DNA of 64,000 nucleotides, taken from positions 7,022,195 through 7,086,194 of the forward strand of contig CM067070.1 of NCBI GenBank assembly GCA_033980235.1, read 5' to 3'. Origin of the DNA: Diadema setosum. Its lineage: Eukaryota > Echinodermata > Echinoidea > Diadematoida > Diadematidae. Made by a program: the position numbers and the translations under genes. Within the stretch, counting starts at the first letter, position 1. The number at the start of each line of letters is the position of its first letter. Shown piece by piece: positions 13,012-26,955 of this stretch. The notes below the pieces were generated by a model. It made no database searches. It was not told the DNA's origin and was given only the letters and a program-made list of their open reading frames with translations.

Positions 13012-13425
13012 TTTCTCCTTATCATTTCGTTTTCTGACGCAGCTCTTGCAAGTGAATTACGACTACTGTTAGAAATCCAAATTGTTTTCAGTTGGCTTTG
13101 TATGTTTGAAGAATAAATCGTAGATCTCCTTCCACTATTTAAATGCAAAATTCTTATTCTCACTGAGAAAAAAAAAAAAAGTAGAAAAGGATTAAGATAA
13201 ACAACATTTAAAGGAACCGAAGCATTTCTCCTTATCATTAACTTCTTCTTCTGGCGCAGCACTTGGATGAGAATTACGTCTACTTTTAGAAATCCAAATT
13301 ATTTTCAATATGTTTTGTATATTTGAAGACAGCATCATGCGTCTCCTTACATTTTTTTTTCAAATGCAAACCACCTTCTTATACTGAAAAAAAAAAAGAT
13401 TGAGATTAACAACATTTAAAAAATC
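13012..13425. repeat. Tandem duplication of about 210 bp
   Basis: A segment beginning TTCTCCTTATCATT at about 13012 recurs at about 13228. Shared internal words include TTAGAAATCCAAATT (13067 and 13288), TTTGAAGA and an A-run followed by ACAACATTTAAA. The copies have diverged by substitutions and small indels. No protein is encoded. Confidence 0.75.
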
Positions 13426-16028
13426 CTTCCGTTGTCAATCCATACCACTAAAGAGAAAATAACCACCATTCGTAAAGTAAAGCTGTATTTGGTCTCGACG
13501 GAAATTGGATCACAGCATCAGCTGCTTATGGGGAAAAAAAGATATCGTGCGCTGCATTCTAATTGCAATGTTTAATTCATACAAGTCTTTTAATATTACA
13601 CAAGGTCTTAAAATCGGTATCTTATAGATGGTGCGGGTGTCACTCATAAATCACCAGGATGTTTTGTAACGATATGCGCGGTAATTTCTAGTTTTCAAAA
13701 CAAATCGTAGGCAACCCTCGCACGAAATAGGCTGAAATTCATAAGGGGTTCGCGAGGAGGATTCACTACTTGGTTAAAGAAGTAAGAAATGACAGGAATA
13801 TAAGAAGTGGTCTTGCTTTTAAAAAAAAGCAGATGAAAAAAAAAAGGAGTCGTTTTCAAATTCTTACCTTTAAGAAGAGTAAGGATGAATAAGGTTTTCC
13901 CCATATCTCGACGGAGCAAAACTTCGTCCCGCGTCAAAATGTCCGACGGAGATAATCCACGCTAACTCGCCGGTGAGTCTGGCTGTCTGATCCAGGTGTC
14001 CGGTGTCCGCCACTCTACCACCACAAATTGTCAAACTATGTACACTCCCTTCAAATCAAGCAAAGGGGAGCTGAAATGCCTCCCTTAACTATAGGCTTGC
14101 CAAGACACCGCCATTAGAAGTTCTGTCCAACTCTCGCAATTTGGGTTAGAATCCAATTGTTAAAATCCGAACTGTTTTCCTCCAAAGAGCGATGACGGTG
14201 GTATAAAGTGGCAGAAAATGCTACTGTATCAGACGACTTCGACACTCCTAAATTCGAGAAAACAAAAGATATATCTTTCATATTGATTTGAATTCCCCAT
14301 TCGCGAGTGTTGGAGCCTCAATCTATCGTCCAGAAAGGCGTCAAATGTACTCTACAAAGCCGACACATTAACTATTCGCAAAGGTGGTGAAATAACATTG
14401 AAGTTGTTTGTATTCCTGCAATATTCAAATAATGTTTCTGACACGGGAGCTCCGGGAATTTTTTCTCTGCGTAGGCGTTGGCCTCTAGATCTCTCCTACT
14501 CCACTCCAACGAAAGTGTACCATCAAAAACAAATAACTCGGGATTAGGGCTATCATGACGGTGCGAAGAATAGAGATGGAATACTGACCATCAATGGCGC
14601 TTAGTCAAGGGGCCAATACGGTTGACATTTAGATATTGCTTTTTTTCTCTCTCTCTCCCTCTATTTCCTTTTTTTTTTTTCTATCTCTCTTCTTCGCTCT
14701 CCCGATTGGGACGCGTGCGTGCGTGCGTCCCTATGTCCTAAGCTTTATTACTGCACTCGACTATACTTTTTTTTTTTTTTTTTTTGAGTGGCCGGTTTCG
14801 GGCTAAGGGATGGAAGCAAGCATGCGCACAACGATTCCGCCCCTCTTCTTTGCGACCACGCCCCCATCCACTCGAGCTCAGCGCTCCAGCTAGACACCGT
14901 CAAAGCAGATTGCGCTCCCTTCTTGGAAAAAAAGGCAAAAACCTACCTTAGTTATTTTCTGTATTTCAACCATTTTATTCGACTCTTTGCTCAATTAATA
15001 TTTGCTTTTCGCCATCGAATACTAAGTCTTTACGGATGTTGTAATGAGTGCATAGTGGATAATTTGCAGCGTTTGGCGTATTAAAGGTTTAATGCCGTGA
15101 CACATAGGCATGTTTTTGGTGATTTTGATGTTGGGGTGACGGGAGGGGTTTATTTCGTTGTTTTTGAGGGGTCTCGTTTTCGAATCGGCAGCTGCCAGCA
15201 TTGTTCGGTGCACGCGTTGCGGCGTGCGTGCAGTGTCGTCGTGTGGCTCATTATACGCCGTGCATGGCAGCTCATTAAACAAGGAACTCGAGTCAATACA
15301 TTCGGACAATGTCTGAAGTGTGTGTTTAGAGCGTGTACGGCACAATGCGACCAGTTTATTTGGTGATGCAAGAAAGCAATTACCAGTTGGTTTCTCGAGT
15401 ATTCTCCGCTGTTTACACTGATAGGCAATCGCGTCCTCATTAACTCGTCTTGATTTTCTCTTTCCAATTGTCCATAAATGCGATGAATGCCCCGATATCA
15501 TACATAATGCATGGCAATTACGCACGAGATCACTTGAGATGTGAACGACCGAAGAACAAGTGAAATAATCAGACTATTTTAATGATACGCCAACTTCATG
15601 TTGCATTTCAATTCTTGCTTCAAAATCGACGAGGAGAAATTTCAAGCGCACATCATTTTAATCACCATGACAACCAGGTAATTGTATGAACATAATGTGA
15701 TCCCATTTCTAAGAGAAAGTTCATGACCCAGGTAGGCCATACTTTTCATTTACGAGTATTAATAATCGCTATTTCAAATTATCATTTAAACACAAGGTCT
15801 GTTTACCTTTGGGAGCAGTGATTAAAAAAATGTTCAAGATATCACATTTGATGCATTATGTGTAGGTCCATTGTATCACAAAACATCCTACCATATAAAA
15901 TTTTCTCTATAAAGCCTAAAATATAAGGAGATATAACTGTTCTTCTCCATAAACCATAACTGTAGACGGTTTAGTCTGGAAACATTTTTATTATAACTAC
16001 TGTTCACATTTTGCATATTTAACAATAC
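13426..16028. other. No gene recognised; candidate regulatory patch 15080-15540
   Basis: Contains T and CT runs (14639-14690, 14767-14785). The interval 15080-15540 is open in several frames on both strands at once, including 167 codons on the minus strand (15022-15525). No translation resembles a known domain. Its balanced composition and repeated ATTAA/AATTA homeodomain-like words suggest non-coding constraint rather than a gene, but this is only a guess. Confidence 0.4.
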
Positions 16029-16590
16029 TTAAAGTACAAGTTCACCTTCATAAACATAAGGATTGAGAGAATACAGCAATATTAGTAGAACACATCAGTG
16101 AAAGTTTGAGGAAAATTGGACAATCGATGCAAAAGTTATGAATTTTTAACATTTTTGTGTTGGAACCGCTGGATGAGGAGACTACTAAGGCTCGTGATGT
16201 CATATGAGTACAACAGTATAAAGAAAATGTAAAGAAAATTCATCATATTTTCACTTTTTTTCGCAGAGAGTACTGGACTTGCCTCTTTCTAAAAGCAATG
16301 GGAATAATATTACCCATAGCATAATGTCAGTAACGAGTCAAGAGAATGTGTACTTTTTTCAAAAGATGAAATTTTGTGAAATTCTCTTTATATTTTCCTT
16401 ATATTGTTGCACGCATGTGACATCATACACTGCAGTAGTCTTCTCATCCAGCGGTGACTGCACAAAAACTTCAAAAATTCATAACTTTTGAACGGATTGT
16501 CCGATTTTCCTCAAACTTTCAATGATGTGTTCTACTAATATTGCTACATTATCTCAATCCTTATGTTACTGAAGGTGAACTTGTCCTTAA
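16029..16590 (+). mobile_element. MITE family B, copy 1
   Basis: About 560 bp with long terminal inverted repeats. The left end reads TTAAAGTACAAGTTCACCTT and the right end AAGGTGAACTTGTCCTTAA. Both arms share AATATTAGTAGAACACATCA (inverted on the right), AGTTTGAGGAAAAT and CCGCTGGATGA. Full copies lie at 23003-23575 (opposite orientation) and 30098-30665, with a decayed relative at about 50805-51440. No transposase. Confidence 0.85.
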
Positions 16591-17268
16591 ACATCGATTA
16601 TACTGGTTCAAATTTTTACATTGGTTGTTTCTACCCTTGACTCAATTCTATAACTAATTTGAAGCATTGCGCTGGGTTTGTATTTCATCTGCAATTATGG
16701 CAAATTATGCCTTTAATGTATGTGATTTGTGTAAAAATTTGTACACAAAATAAACTGTAACTGCATATTACATGTACAAAAAAATGTACGTATGCTTGCA
16801 TGCACATTATCAATTGACAGGCAGACAGACTAACAGATCTGTTTTGTTTGATCTGGTTTTACTTCTGAATTTTCTTTTCAAAACGTTGTTTGCGGTGATA
16901 TTATGTGAACGACTCCTCTTTAAATGTGCATGTACAAGTACCTGTTGGTGTGAACTGGGAAGAGCGAGAAGAATTCAATTATCTATTTTGTTAAATTTAG
17001 GCCTACTCATTAATCATTTTTGATGTACATAATTTGCATCATCAATGTATCGTCAGTTTGTTGTCGCACACAGATCAAAGCGCGCTCTATCGTCAAAGTG
17101 ATGAGAACGTATTCATTTTTTTCTTTTCTTTTTCTTTTTTTATTTTTTTTTTTCGGGGGCCGGGGCGGCTATAGTCAGATTATGCTGACTTGCTTGTCAA
17201 AGTCAAGGTACAGATATTACACCAAAAAAAAAAGAAAAAAAAAAACGTTTTATCGTAATTTTGCATTT
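16591..17268. other. No gene recognised
   Basis: AT-rich DNA with a T-run and G-run near 17115-17165 and an A-run near 17225-17245. Short open frames only. Confidence 0.5.
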
Positions 17269-17767
17269 GAGTATATGAATATAAGAACGACCCAAGTCCA
17301 TGGAAGACCATTTCGAGTAAACTAAAAAAAACTTCATATTTTTTTTTTGTCCAATAATATTCTATTTAACTGTGATGGGAAGGCAACATTGTATATACAA
17401 ATGAGAATATATATTATCATGACAATTAACATTTACATTAATTGTGGAGAGGCCATTTTGTGTGGTGGACTTGGGTCGTTCTTTGATTCATATGGACTTG
17501 GGTCGTTCTTTGATTCATACACATGATATTCTGCTATAGAGATGAGATAAGAATGAGAGAGGGCGCTATTATATGAATGTAAGAATGACCCAAGTCCTTC
17601 ATTTTTACATTCATATACAATTTAACTTATTCATTTCAGGCACTTCCGGGGGTAATTAGGATTTATCATTTATACACAAGATGAGTCCATGCATAAGCTA
17701 CAATTTCCCATGTCAAACTGAATTTGGCCAAAAATTGGACTTGGGTCGTTCTTATATTCATATACTC
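17269..17767. mobile_element. Small element with perfect 32-bp terminal inverted repeats
   Basis: Positions 17269-17300 and 17736-17767 are perfect 32-bp inverted repeats containing AAGAACGACCCAAGTCCA. The same motif recurs three more times inside. Two tandem copies of TGGACTTGGGTCGTTCTTTG lie at about 17466 and 17492, and an inverted copy lies at about 17582-17598. The 499-bp element has no open frame. The superfamily is unassigned. Confidence 0.7.
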
Positions 17768-18566
<799 letters not shown>

Positions 18567-20273
18567 CGTGTATGCGTGTGAAATGAGGTTTCATGGAATC
18601 CAGTGCCAGTATAGGTTGTTTGACTTTTCAAATAATGGAGGCCTTAAAAGCTGCCGACCAGTCGTTCTGTTTTTCTAATAATATCTGTCGGGCTCTCTCA
18701 CCATCCTGTAGACAATCGATGTAATATATACAATAGTCACGTGTAAAATCGTTGATGAATCTGCTCCCTATAGTTACAAATAATGACTAAAATGTTCCTT
18801 TTGTGGGTCGTATTCTTCTGTTTTCTTTTCCGACGATGGAAATATTGAATTCACTCTTTTAAACCTGAATAACTTTCATCCCTTTAATGGAAATGTATGA
18901 ATATCATATTACACGTTTTAGTATAAATCATTGTGATAGCTGATGCTATACAAATTATATATGTGATAAAAACCTAAAGTGACATTAAAACGCTTTATCC
19001 TGGCGGGGAAAGCGCATGTTTTAGAAACAAGACACCAAAAAGGTTAGTCTATATATGTATATATACAGATAGATGAAAAGAGATAGAGGAAGGAAGATAG
19101 ATATCATAATACAGATATTTATAGTAATATAGGTATATAGATCACCAGGTAATTAGGTAGTGATATATTTCACACATGCGAGACAGAACTCCTTGTACGC
19201 ACACGTGAATACTGCAAACATACGAGCTCCGGTAGTCATCATTTTGTTAGTTATCAAATGAAAATTGACTGGCTGTACAAATGGACCTCTTGAAGAAAAT
19301 CATAGAGTAAATCAGCCACTAATTTCAATCTTTATATGAACAATTTTGTGCATTGTTAAACCCCGAATAATAAAAATATAATATGGACTGGCCTTGAGGG
19401 GGATACGACATTTATTGCCCGAACTATTTAATTGTATTGCCCGACAATTTTGTGTATTGCAAGCACCGAATAATAATACGTAAAGTACCAACATGACGAT
19501 ACAGTTATTGTTAGGTGAAATTGCTTTCCTGGAAACCTGTGAAACAAGAAACACTATTGTAATTGTCATTATCGTCTCAGCATCTTCGATACAATGCTCT
19601 GTGGTGTCATGATTATGACACAGATATATAAACAGCATAATCTTCTTCTTTTTTTCGCTTGTTGAGAAACATTGATGTGGCGATACACAGTCACTGGGAA
19701 TGGGTTTTGACATCCTTGTCAACATGCTTTATTTGGAGGAAAAAGAGTTGCCAATATTTGATTGCATTATTGATAACAGTAATTATGTGGGTATTATCAG
19801 TCTCAGCTTCTATATCGTTTTGAGATCGCATCGTTCGAGAAATAATACCTCTTGTATTTCCCTATATTTTTTATAGATTATTTATTTCATAATATTTCGT
19901 AATAACATGATATTGCGCGAATACCATGTGCAGACTGAACTTAGTTTATTTTTATTCTATTTTCCTACGGCCGTATGCAAGTTATTGTATCATGTCTGTT
20001 ATTTTCACATACATGATTACTAGATTATTTCCTTTGCTCCCCATCTTCATGTGCCCCCCCCCCCCCCCCTCTTTCTCTCTCTCTCTCTCTCTCTCTGTCC
20101 TTTCCCTATTTATCTTTTGCCCATTAGATTTCTTTCACTCGAACTAAACTAGGCCTATATCACTTTCAATCGCAAACTCTTATTTCCGTGGACCTACTTT
20201 TATGTATCCACATACCCCTATCCTGTCTTTCCATCCGAGTGGCTATCTTATATATGCTTTTATCCTTTGCTTT
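18567..20273. other. No gene recognised
   Basis: AT-rich. Includes a C run and (CT)n at 20046-20097. The minus-strand open frame at 19312-19725 has no recognisable domain. Confidence 0.55.
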
Positions 20274-20517
20274 TGAATTGAATTGAATTGAATTGAATTG
20301 AATTGAATTGAATTGAATTGAATTGAATTGAATTGAAATGAATTGAATTGAATTGAATTGAATTGAATTGAATTGAACTGAATTGAACTAAATTGAACTG
20401 AATTGAATTGAATTGAATTGAATTGAACTGAATTGAGTTGAATTGAACTGAATTGAACTGAATTGAATTGAATTCATTTGAATTGAACTGAATTGAATTG
20501 AATTGAATTGGATTGTT
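20274..20517. repeat. (GAATT)n pentanucleotide array, about 244 bp
   Basis: Roughly 48 copies of GAATT with scattered GAACT variants. It is followed by a (TA)n array at 20548-20584 and a T-run, then by the SINE-like element. Confidence 0.95.
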
Positions 20518-20543
20518 TAAAGTGACCGCTATATAAAGAAGCA

Positions 20544-20593
<50 letters not shown>

Positions 20594-20619
20594 TTTGTGA
20601 AGCAAGCAACCACGTGACC

Positions 20620-20797
20620 GATGGCTCAAAGTCCCCCCCCCCCCCCCTCCCAACCATCACCACTTCCACCACCATCGACTCGGCAATGAAGATGAGTACC
20701 TTGCTAATAGGGGCACAAACGCTGCAGCCATGCAGGGGACTCGCACCAGGAACCTTGTGATTGACAGACCGCAGTCCTATCCACTGAGCCCCAACAC
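20620..20797 (-). mobile_element. tRNA-derived SINE, family 2, copy 1
   Basis: Read on the minus strand from 20797: a box A-like GGCTCAGTGGATAGG, a box B-like GGTGCGAGTCCCC, then GGCTGCAGCGTTTGTGCCCC and a terminal G-run (C-run 20633-20647 on the plus strand). The plus-strand copy at 53925-54096 has the same order and also ends in a G-run, so this is a dispersed family distinct from the 9.47-kb SINE. Confidence 0.6.
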
Positions 20798-21876
20798 TTA
20801 ATCTTTCATCTCTACGTATGTGTGTCCAGCTCTCCTGATTCAATTCTTTCCCCAACAGCTTTAGTCTGTTTCTCTTCTCCAATGTATCTACTGACATGTA
20901 TCTATAATTAACCCTTCTTCTATAAAATAATTATGTTTATTCTGTTCAACCATATTTCAATCATATCTATGATCTATAGATGATGATGAAGATGATATGA
21001 TATATCAATTATATCCAAATGTATCTACTTATCTAATTAACCCTTCTTCTATAAATTATGTTTATTCTGTTCAACCATAATATTTCAATCGAATGTCATG
21101 CCTGGATTGGCTCCCTGCATACTCGATGTTACCTCTGAGTAATTTTCTCTCAGCATTACTCCAAGTAAAACGACTGAAGATAAAGGCGACCTTCTTGTTT
21201 GCAACAGAAGCGGAGACTTCGGCTTTATCATCATAACAGGGCTTTAAAAAAAAAAAAATCAGTTGCAATTTTCCGAAATGAAGCACCATCGCATCGGAGC
21301 AATAGGCCTTTTTCATTAATGAGATACTTCAAAGAATTCGCGCCGAAATTTGTCACAAAAGTTTACACATGGCAATCACCAGGCATTTTATTTACATAAT
21401 GATGGAATAAGAAAACACGCATGGTTAATCAATCGATTGTATTTGAGGCGGGAAATCGAAGCGCGCTCCCTGTATATTCCGCCTCTCTCATTCTATCTGG
21501 ATTGGATGGGACTGTTATACCGTTACCGCGATGGACGCGAGCGGCGGCACGAGCCTGTATTCTACCCCGAGAGTTAAGCGAGCGAACAGTTGCGCATGGC
21601 TGATGAGTTACGCGCGCAGCACGAGGCGGCCATCGAATAATGCCATTCACGTGTGCAATTCAAAGCACAGAATGAAAAGTACTATAGAAGTCATAGGGGC
21701 CTACAGTCATTCTCTGTTGTTGTAAAGCCATGTATGGGAATATGGTGGAATAATGTACAGGTGTTGAGGCGGAAGAAATCAGCAAGCGATCTGTTTATCC
21801 TCTCTCCCCACCCTATCCCGCTCCCTCTCTCGCTCTCTTTCACTTTTTTTTTCTCTTTTATTCTGTACCGTACAGT
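20798..21876. other. No gene; GC-balanced patch 21180-21665
   Basis: The first part is AT-rich and contains a repeated word (TCTATAAA...TTATGTTTATTCTGTTCAACC near 20916 and 21050). The patch 21180-21665 is open in four frames with no recognisable protein. It has GCGCGC words and TAAT/ATTTACATAATG-type motifs. It may be a conserved non-coding element or unrecognised coding DNA. Confidence 0.35.
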
Positions 21877-22262
21877 TTTAAAGGGATACTGGTGTATATA
21901 GTTTTGGTTGAGATGGGGCTTTAGGTATCCAACTTTTTTTTGTGATATGATAAGGAACATCTTATAAAATACGATAGAGTGTCAAATTTTAATTGTTAAT
22001 ATTTGATGAAAATTAGTCTTGAAATGACTAAGATATCCAGAAACAGAGAGGTTTGACCCTCCTTTTATATGAGGACCACTTTGTTTTACTTTTTTTTAAA
22101 TATCTCCGCCATTTCAAAACTGATTTTCATCAAATGAACTTTAAATACCTCTTAGAATTATGTGTTCTTTCATATTTCATAAGTGGCTTGTAATTATCTC
22201 GAAAAAAAGTTAAAATCTGATTCCCCATCTCAACGAAAACTACTGTAAACCATATCCCTTTA
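21877..22262. mobile_element. MITE family A, copy 2
   Basis: The ends TTTTAAAGGGATACTGG and CATATCCCTTTA are inverted. The interior contains AGTTTTGGTTGAGATGGGG at 21899 and the paired TTTGATGAAAATTAGTCTTG / TGATTTTCATCAAATGAAC halves, as in the 59301 copy. Confidence 0.8.
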
Positions 22263-23002
22263 GGTGATCACAAAGAAAACAAAAGATCGCATGAGTTCGC
22301 GTCGACAATAAAAGAATGGACAACATATAGTGTGTACAATCTTCGGACAGTGACCGTGGCTGCGCAGAGAACGAGAAAAAAAAAAACATAAAGTAAGAAA
22401 AAAAATGTTGAAAGAGAGAGAGATCGAGTCGTGAGTGCGGACGTGCTGTCCGCACAGACCGCAGATGATGAACAAAGCTTTCAACAAAAGAGGACGTTTT
22501 GTGACTTTGTGAATGTCAGCCAGTCTGCGCAGCGTGTTAGGCGGTACTCAGCTGCGTAAATATAACACGGTACGGACAATCCGTATAAAGGAAAGAAGAA
22601 AAGAAGAAAAAGATGGAATATACATATACCTCTCTCCCATTCTCTTTTTTTTTTCTCAGGATTAAAAAGTGAGAATTCTTCGTTATTGAGACTTTGTTTC
22701 CCCTTCCCATCTACAAAATCAACACGTTCAAACAAGACAAAAAGAGCTTATAGCTCCAATCGATTTTCCAGCGCAGACCGTGTGTAAGGTTTATTTGACC
22801 AGGCCCTGAAAGAACTGAAAGAACGGGAAAAAAATTATGTTCTGACGACTGCGTTTGATGGATATCTATCACTGGCGTCTGGACTCAGTTGCATTATTGT
22901 CAAACTGTGAAAATGATAGCCCTTTATTGCTTGTAAAGATGAAGCCAAGTATCGACATTGAAAGAGGAATAATAGATGGGCAATAATAAATGACTTTCAG
23001 AG
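22263..23002. other. No gene recognised
   Basis: Short open frames on the minus strand only, without family resemblance; A-rich and T-rich tracts. Confidence 0.5.
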
Positions 23003-23575
23003 TTTAAAGGACAAGTTCACCTTCATTAATATAAGGACTGAGAGAATGTAGCAATATTAGTAGAACACATCATTGAAAGTTTGAGGAAAATCGGACAATC
23101 CGTTCAAAAGTTATAAATTTGTGAAGTTTTTGTGCAGTCACCGCTGGATGAGAAGACTACTGCAGTGCATGATGTCACATGCGTACAACAATATAAGGAA
23201 AATATAAAGAGAATTTCACAAAATTTCATCCTTTGAAAAAAGTACACATTCTCTTGACTCGTTACTGACATACATATGTTATGGGTAATAGTATTCCCAC
23301 TGTCTTTAGAAAGAGGCAAGTCAAGTGCTCTTTTATTATGCGAAAAAGGTGAAAATATGTTGAATTTTCTTTACATTTTCTTTATACTGTTGTGCTCATA
23401 TGACATCACGAGCCTTAGTAGTCTCCTCATCCAGCGGTTCCAACACAAAAATTTTAAAAATTCATAACTTTTGCATCGATTGTCCAATTTTCCTCAAACT
23501 TTCACTGATGTGTTCTATTAATATTGCTGCATTCTCTCAATCCTTATATTTATGAAGGTGAACTTGTCCTTTAAA
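23003..23575 (-). mobile_element. MITE family B, copy 2 (inverted orientation)
   Basis: Starts TTTAAAGGACAAGTTCACC and ends GGTGAACTTGTCCTTTAAA. The half containing GCAGTCACCGCTGGATGA comes first, the reverse of copies at 16029 and 30098. About 570 bp, no transposase. Confidence 0.85.
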
Positions 23576-25004
23576 AACAAAAGTGCTTTCCTCCTATATA
23601 ACTCAGGAACAAATGGGCAGTCCAGTGAACTGTGATTAGTTTTAGAAGCTTAAGTCAACTAACGGTTTAGTTATATAGAAGAAAGAGGTAACGTATCTCA
23701 CTAAGACGAAAATGTTTTTATCCATACATAATGCAAAGTGTTGTCATCGAGTCTGAACAAAATATGCCCTATATTCATCGTGCATATTATATTCGTAAAT
23801 AAGAGGTTGTTATGCGCCAGACTTTAAAATACTTGTAGAGTTTTGTGTGCACTCTTTGTTGCTTAACAAAACTTTAAGTATATTTTCCGCTGCATGTGCT
23901 CATATACTGGCTGTTTCTCTAACATGAACATCATCTGGTACGTGTTTGGTTTGTTTGGGGTTTTTTCCCCAGTTTCATTGCTGGTATGCTTTGTATGTGT
24001 GGGTATATCTATGCGTGTTTGTGCTTGGAGAGTGTATTATTCTTGCTATACTTTTATTGTTCTTATAAAACTTCAGTTGTGTGTGATGAGTTACAGGTTT
24101 GCATGTGTCTTTCGTGTTTCCAACTTCTTCAATTAAACATCGGATGGAGTTCATACCTACCTCTATTTATGCCATCAGTACTTCAGAATATTTTTTTTTT
24201 CTTCTGAACCATTTTTCATACATTTATGCAACTGCTCTTGGACGGAAAAGTAATAAAACAGGCTACAGAGAGCTCACTTTGAAAGAATGTTAGTGACGTA
24301 TCAAATTCTATAGAAATACTATAACTATAATGATATCGATGATGTCATAAAAAGCCGAGTTCGTTGTCACGGTAAATGGGAACCGCATGCACATTAACAT
24401 GCACACTCACATAGCTATGTAAAGAAGATTCTATCAGTTTATCAAGAAAGTGATGAAAAAAAAAAATTGACAATTCACTCCGTATTAGGAACATTCAACA
24501 TTTGACACACAGATAGAATTTTTTTCCATATGCCATGAATCTGTTTTTATAACTGCATTTCATATTGTAAACCGCAGATGGCTGTGCACTCAATTTACAA
24601 AATGGTGGATTAAACGCAGACAAAAGAACCCATCGCAACCAGTCAAGGTCCTTTCCCGCCACCGAAGTCCAGCCGGTCGTTTGGGGCCAGCCAGGCCCAT
24701 GCTGAGCACCGGCTTTTGATCAGGGTGTGCTGGAACGCATGACGTCCGGTCTAGAGTGGAATGAAACGAAACTTACCGAGTCACGACTTTCACAAAAGAC
24801 AGGAAAAAAACACACCAACAATGAATAAAAAAAAATAATAAGTTACATTACCCTTAGCTTTGGGATCTCTGAATGGCAATAAACGTAATTCCGAAGAGAT
24901 ACACATAAGGGAGCTTCTATTGTAATGTATTTATTTATATCTATCTTATTAGTAGCTCTCTTTTTGTATCTATGTCTCTCTGTCTCTGTCTCTCTATGTA
25001 TGTA

Positions 25005-25103
<99 letters not shown>

Positions 25104-25264
25104 TGTGTGTGTGTGTTGATTAGGTAGTCCACGTGTTGGCAAGATAAAAAGATAAGTAACAAAACTGGAACAAAGTTCATGCTGTATCACCAACGGTTTA
25201 TTTCTGCACACAAATTTTCGAGCGTCTCGCCGCCCTTTCTCAAGTGTTGATACTTTCTCTCAGT

Positions 25265-25317
<53 letters not shown>

Positions 25318-26505
25318 GTATATATATATTGTACTGAGCTATTCATTGCTTCATTCATCCATTTATCCATTCATTCGTTCGTTCATTCATTCATCAATTC
25401 TTTTTATTTTCATTGATCAATCATCAATGAGGACATGAGGGTAAAGGGATAATTTGGAGAAGTTTAAGCCGGAAATGAGGGCATTCTCAAGATTTACTTA
25501 CCACTTTAGAAGAAACATAATTATTGTAACTTTCAGAAATCAAACATGGAGTACCGGATCTTTCCTGTATCACATCACACCCTTGTCAGGGTGGACGGTC
25601 ACCGTGGTAGAATACACGTACTTGGCGTACGTCCACCGTGAAAAGAACACAAAAGTTTCGAGACGAAGAGGCGAGTGGCTATTGGCTCAAAGCCCTGTGT
25701 GACGTCACTGGAAAACTATTGCAACGAGTCTTAACCTCGTTACTAAAAACTGCTTGACGAAGGTTTACCTCGAAATGTTTATTCGCTCTCAGAGTTTTCC
25801 TGGATATTGTTTTGTGTATGTCATACAAAGAAGTAAAATGAGAATGCCGAGCTGTGCTGTTTTGTATGAATATCAGCAGGCCCTAATCGACCCAAGCATA
25901 ATATTTTAAAGTTGCAAACACGTAGGACATTCAGCGCAATTTCCCACTCACATTTCAGTGTTCATAATACGTTGAAGAGTGTGTCATATAATTATCCTCT
26001 AACAGACTGTGTTGTCAATATCTACCCCCCCCCCCACCCCCACCCCAAATTTCAACGTCCTATAGCCAGCATTGAACAGCTCATTGCATAATACAATACT
26101 TGTCAATGTTTGTCGCAACTTCGGTATGGTAATATTAGGTTGCAATATGACTAGCACGATTCATCAGTTTATTTTAGTCAGGTGTCTTTTACAATACTAC
26201 GGTACATAATCATGGACTTTTTTATGTTAATTCCTTGTTCTCTGCATCAGTGGTTTATAAAGTGACTGGTAAATACGCGTAGCTGAAGGAAATACGCCTG
26301 TACCGTAATAAACGCATGATGGCGCTAGACGGAAAAATCTGCAGTCGGTTTAAAGAGGAGCGACTGTCGCCCCTTTCGGATCGAAAGAAACCTCGATTTA
26401 TTGGAAGATACACAATATTTGAATTCATGCATGTAAACTTATTACTGCATCAGCACGATTCTGAGCTGGGACTCTCAAAACGTTTAATTCGTGTGGTCAT
26501 TATTC
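23576..26505. other. No gene; TA/TG arrays and one CRE-like site
   Basis: Contains (TA)n then (TG)n at 25008-25116 and (TA)n at 25267-25330. A perfect CRE palindrome TGACGTCA lies at 25700-25707, with an inverted CCAAT word (ATTGG) at 25681, but no gene was found next to it. The interval 24600-24760 is GC-richer and unassigned. Confidence 0.45.
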
Positions 26506-26955
26506 CAGAGACTCCAACCCCAAGCACCTTCTGATCTGGAGATTCTCCCGCCTAAAACGCTAACAAACGGGAGACTCCATCTTGATGTGCGCAAAGCGCA
26601 CATCACGAGCGGGAAGCGCGAAGTTCCATACGGCCGGAGTCCAGGGCCCGCTTAATTAAGGGTCGTGGAAGTTCTAGGGTTCTAGATGCTCTCTCGTGCT
26701 ATCTAAGGCTTATTTTTCAAGATACGATGACACTTAGTAAGAAATCATTTCAAGCGGGAGACACCTAGATGCTCTCTCGTGCTATCTATGGCTTATTTTT
26801 CAAGATACGATGACACTTAGTAAGAAATCATTTCAAGCGGGAGACACAGAGCCGGGGGAGAAATTTCTAATCTTAAGCGGGGGAACGGGAGATTTTGCAA
26901 AAATGGGCTTTCGGCGGGAGATCTCCGGTCGAAAGCGGGAGAGTTGGAGTCTCTG
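26506..26955. mobile_element. 450-bp DNA element, TIR CAGAGACTCCAAC, with internal 83-bp tandem repeat
   Basis: Ends CAGAGACTCCAAC and GTTGGAGTCTCTG are a perfect 13-bp inverted pair, flanked by the direct repeat TTATTC (26500-26505 and 26956-26961). Inside, an 83-bp unit beginning CTAGATGCTCTCTCG is tandemly duplicated (26682 and 26765), and the word GCGGGAGA recurs. A short palindrome, GATGTGCGC/GCGCACATC, lies near 26584-26604. Non-coding; superfamily unassigned. Confidence 0.7.

Noticed and set aside
15022..15525. 167-codon minus-strand open frame
   Set aside because: Other frames on both strands are open over the same bases and none resembles a known protein. Treated as non-coding or regulatory DNA instead.
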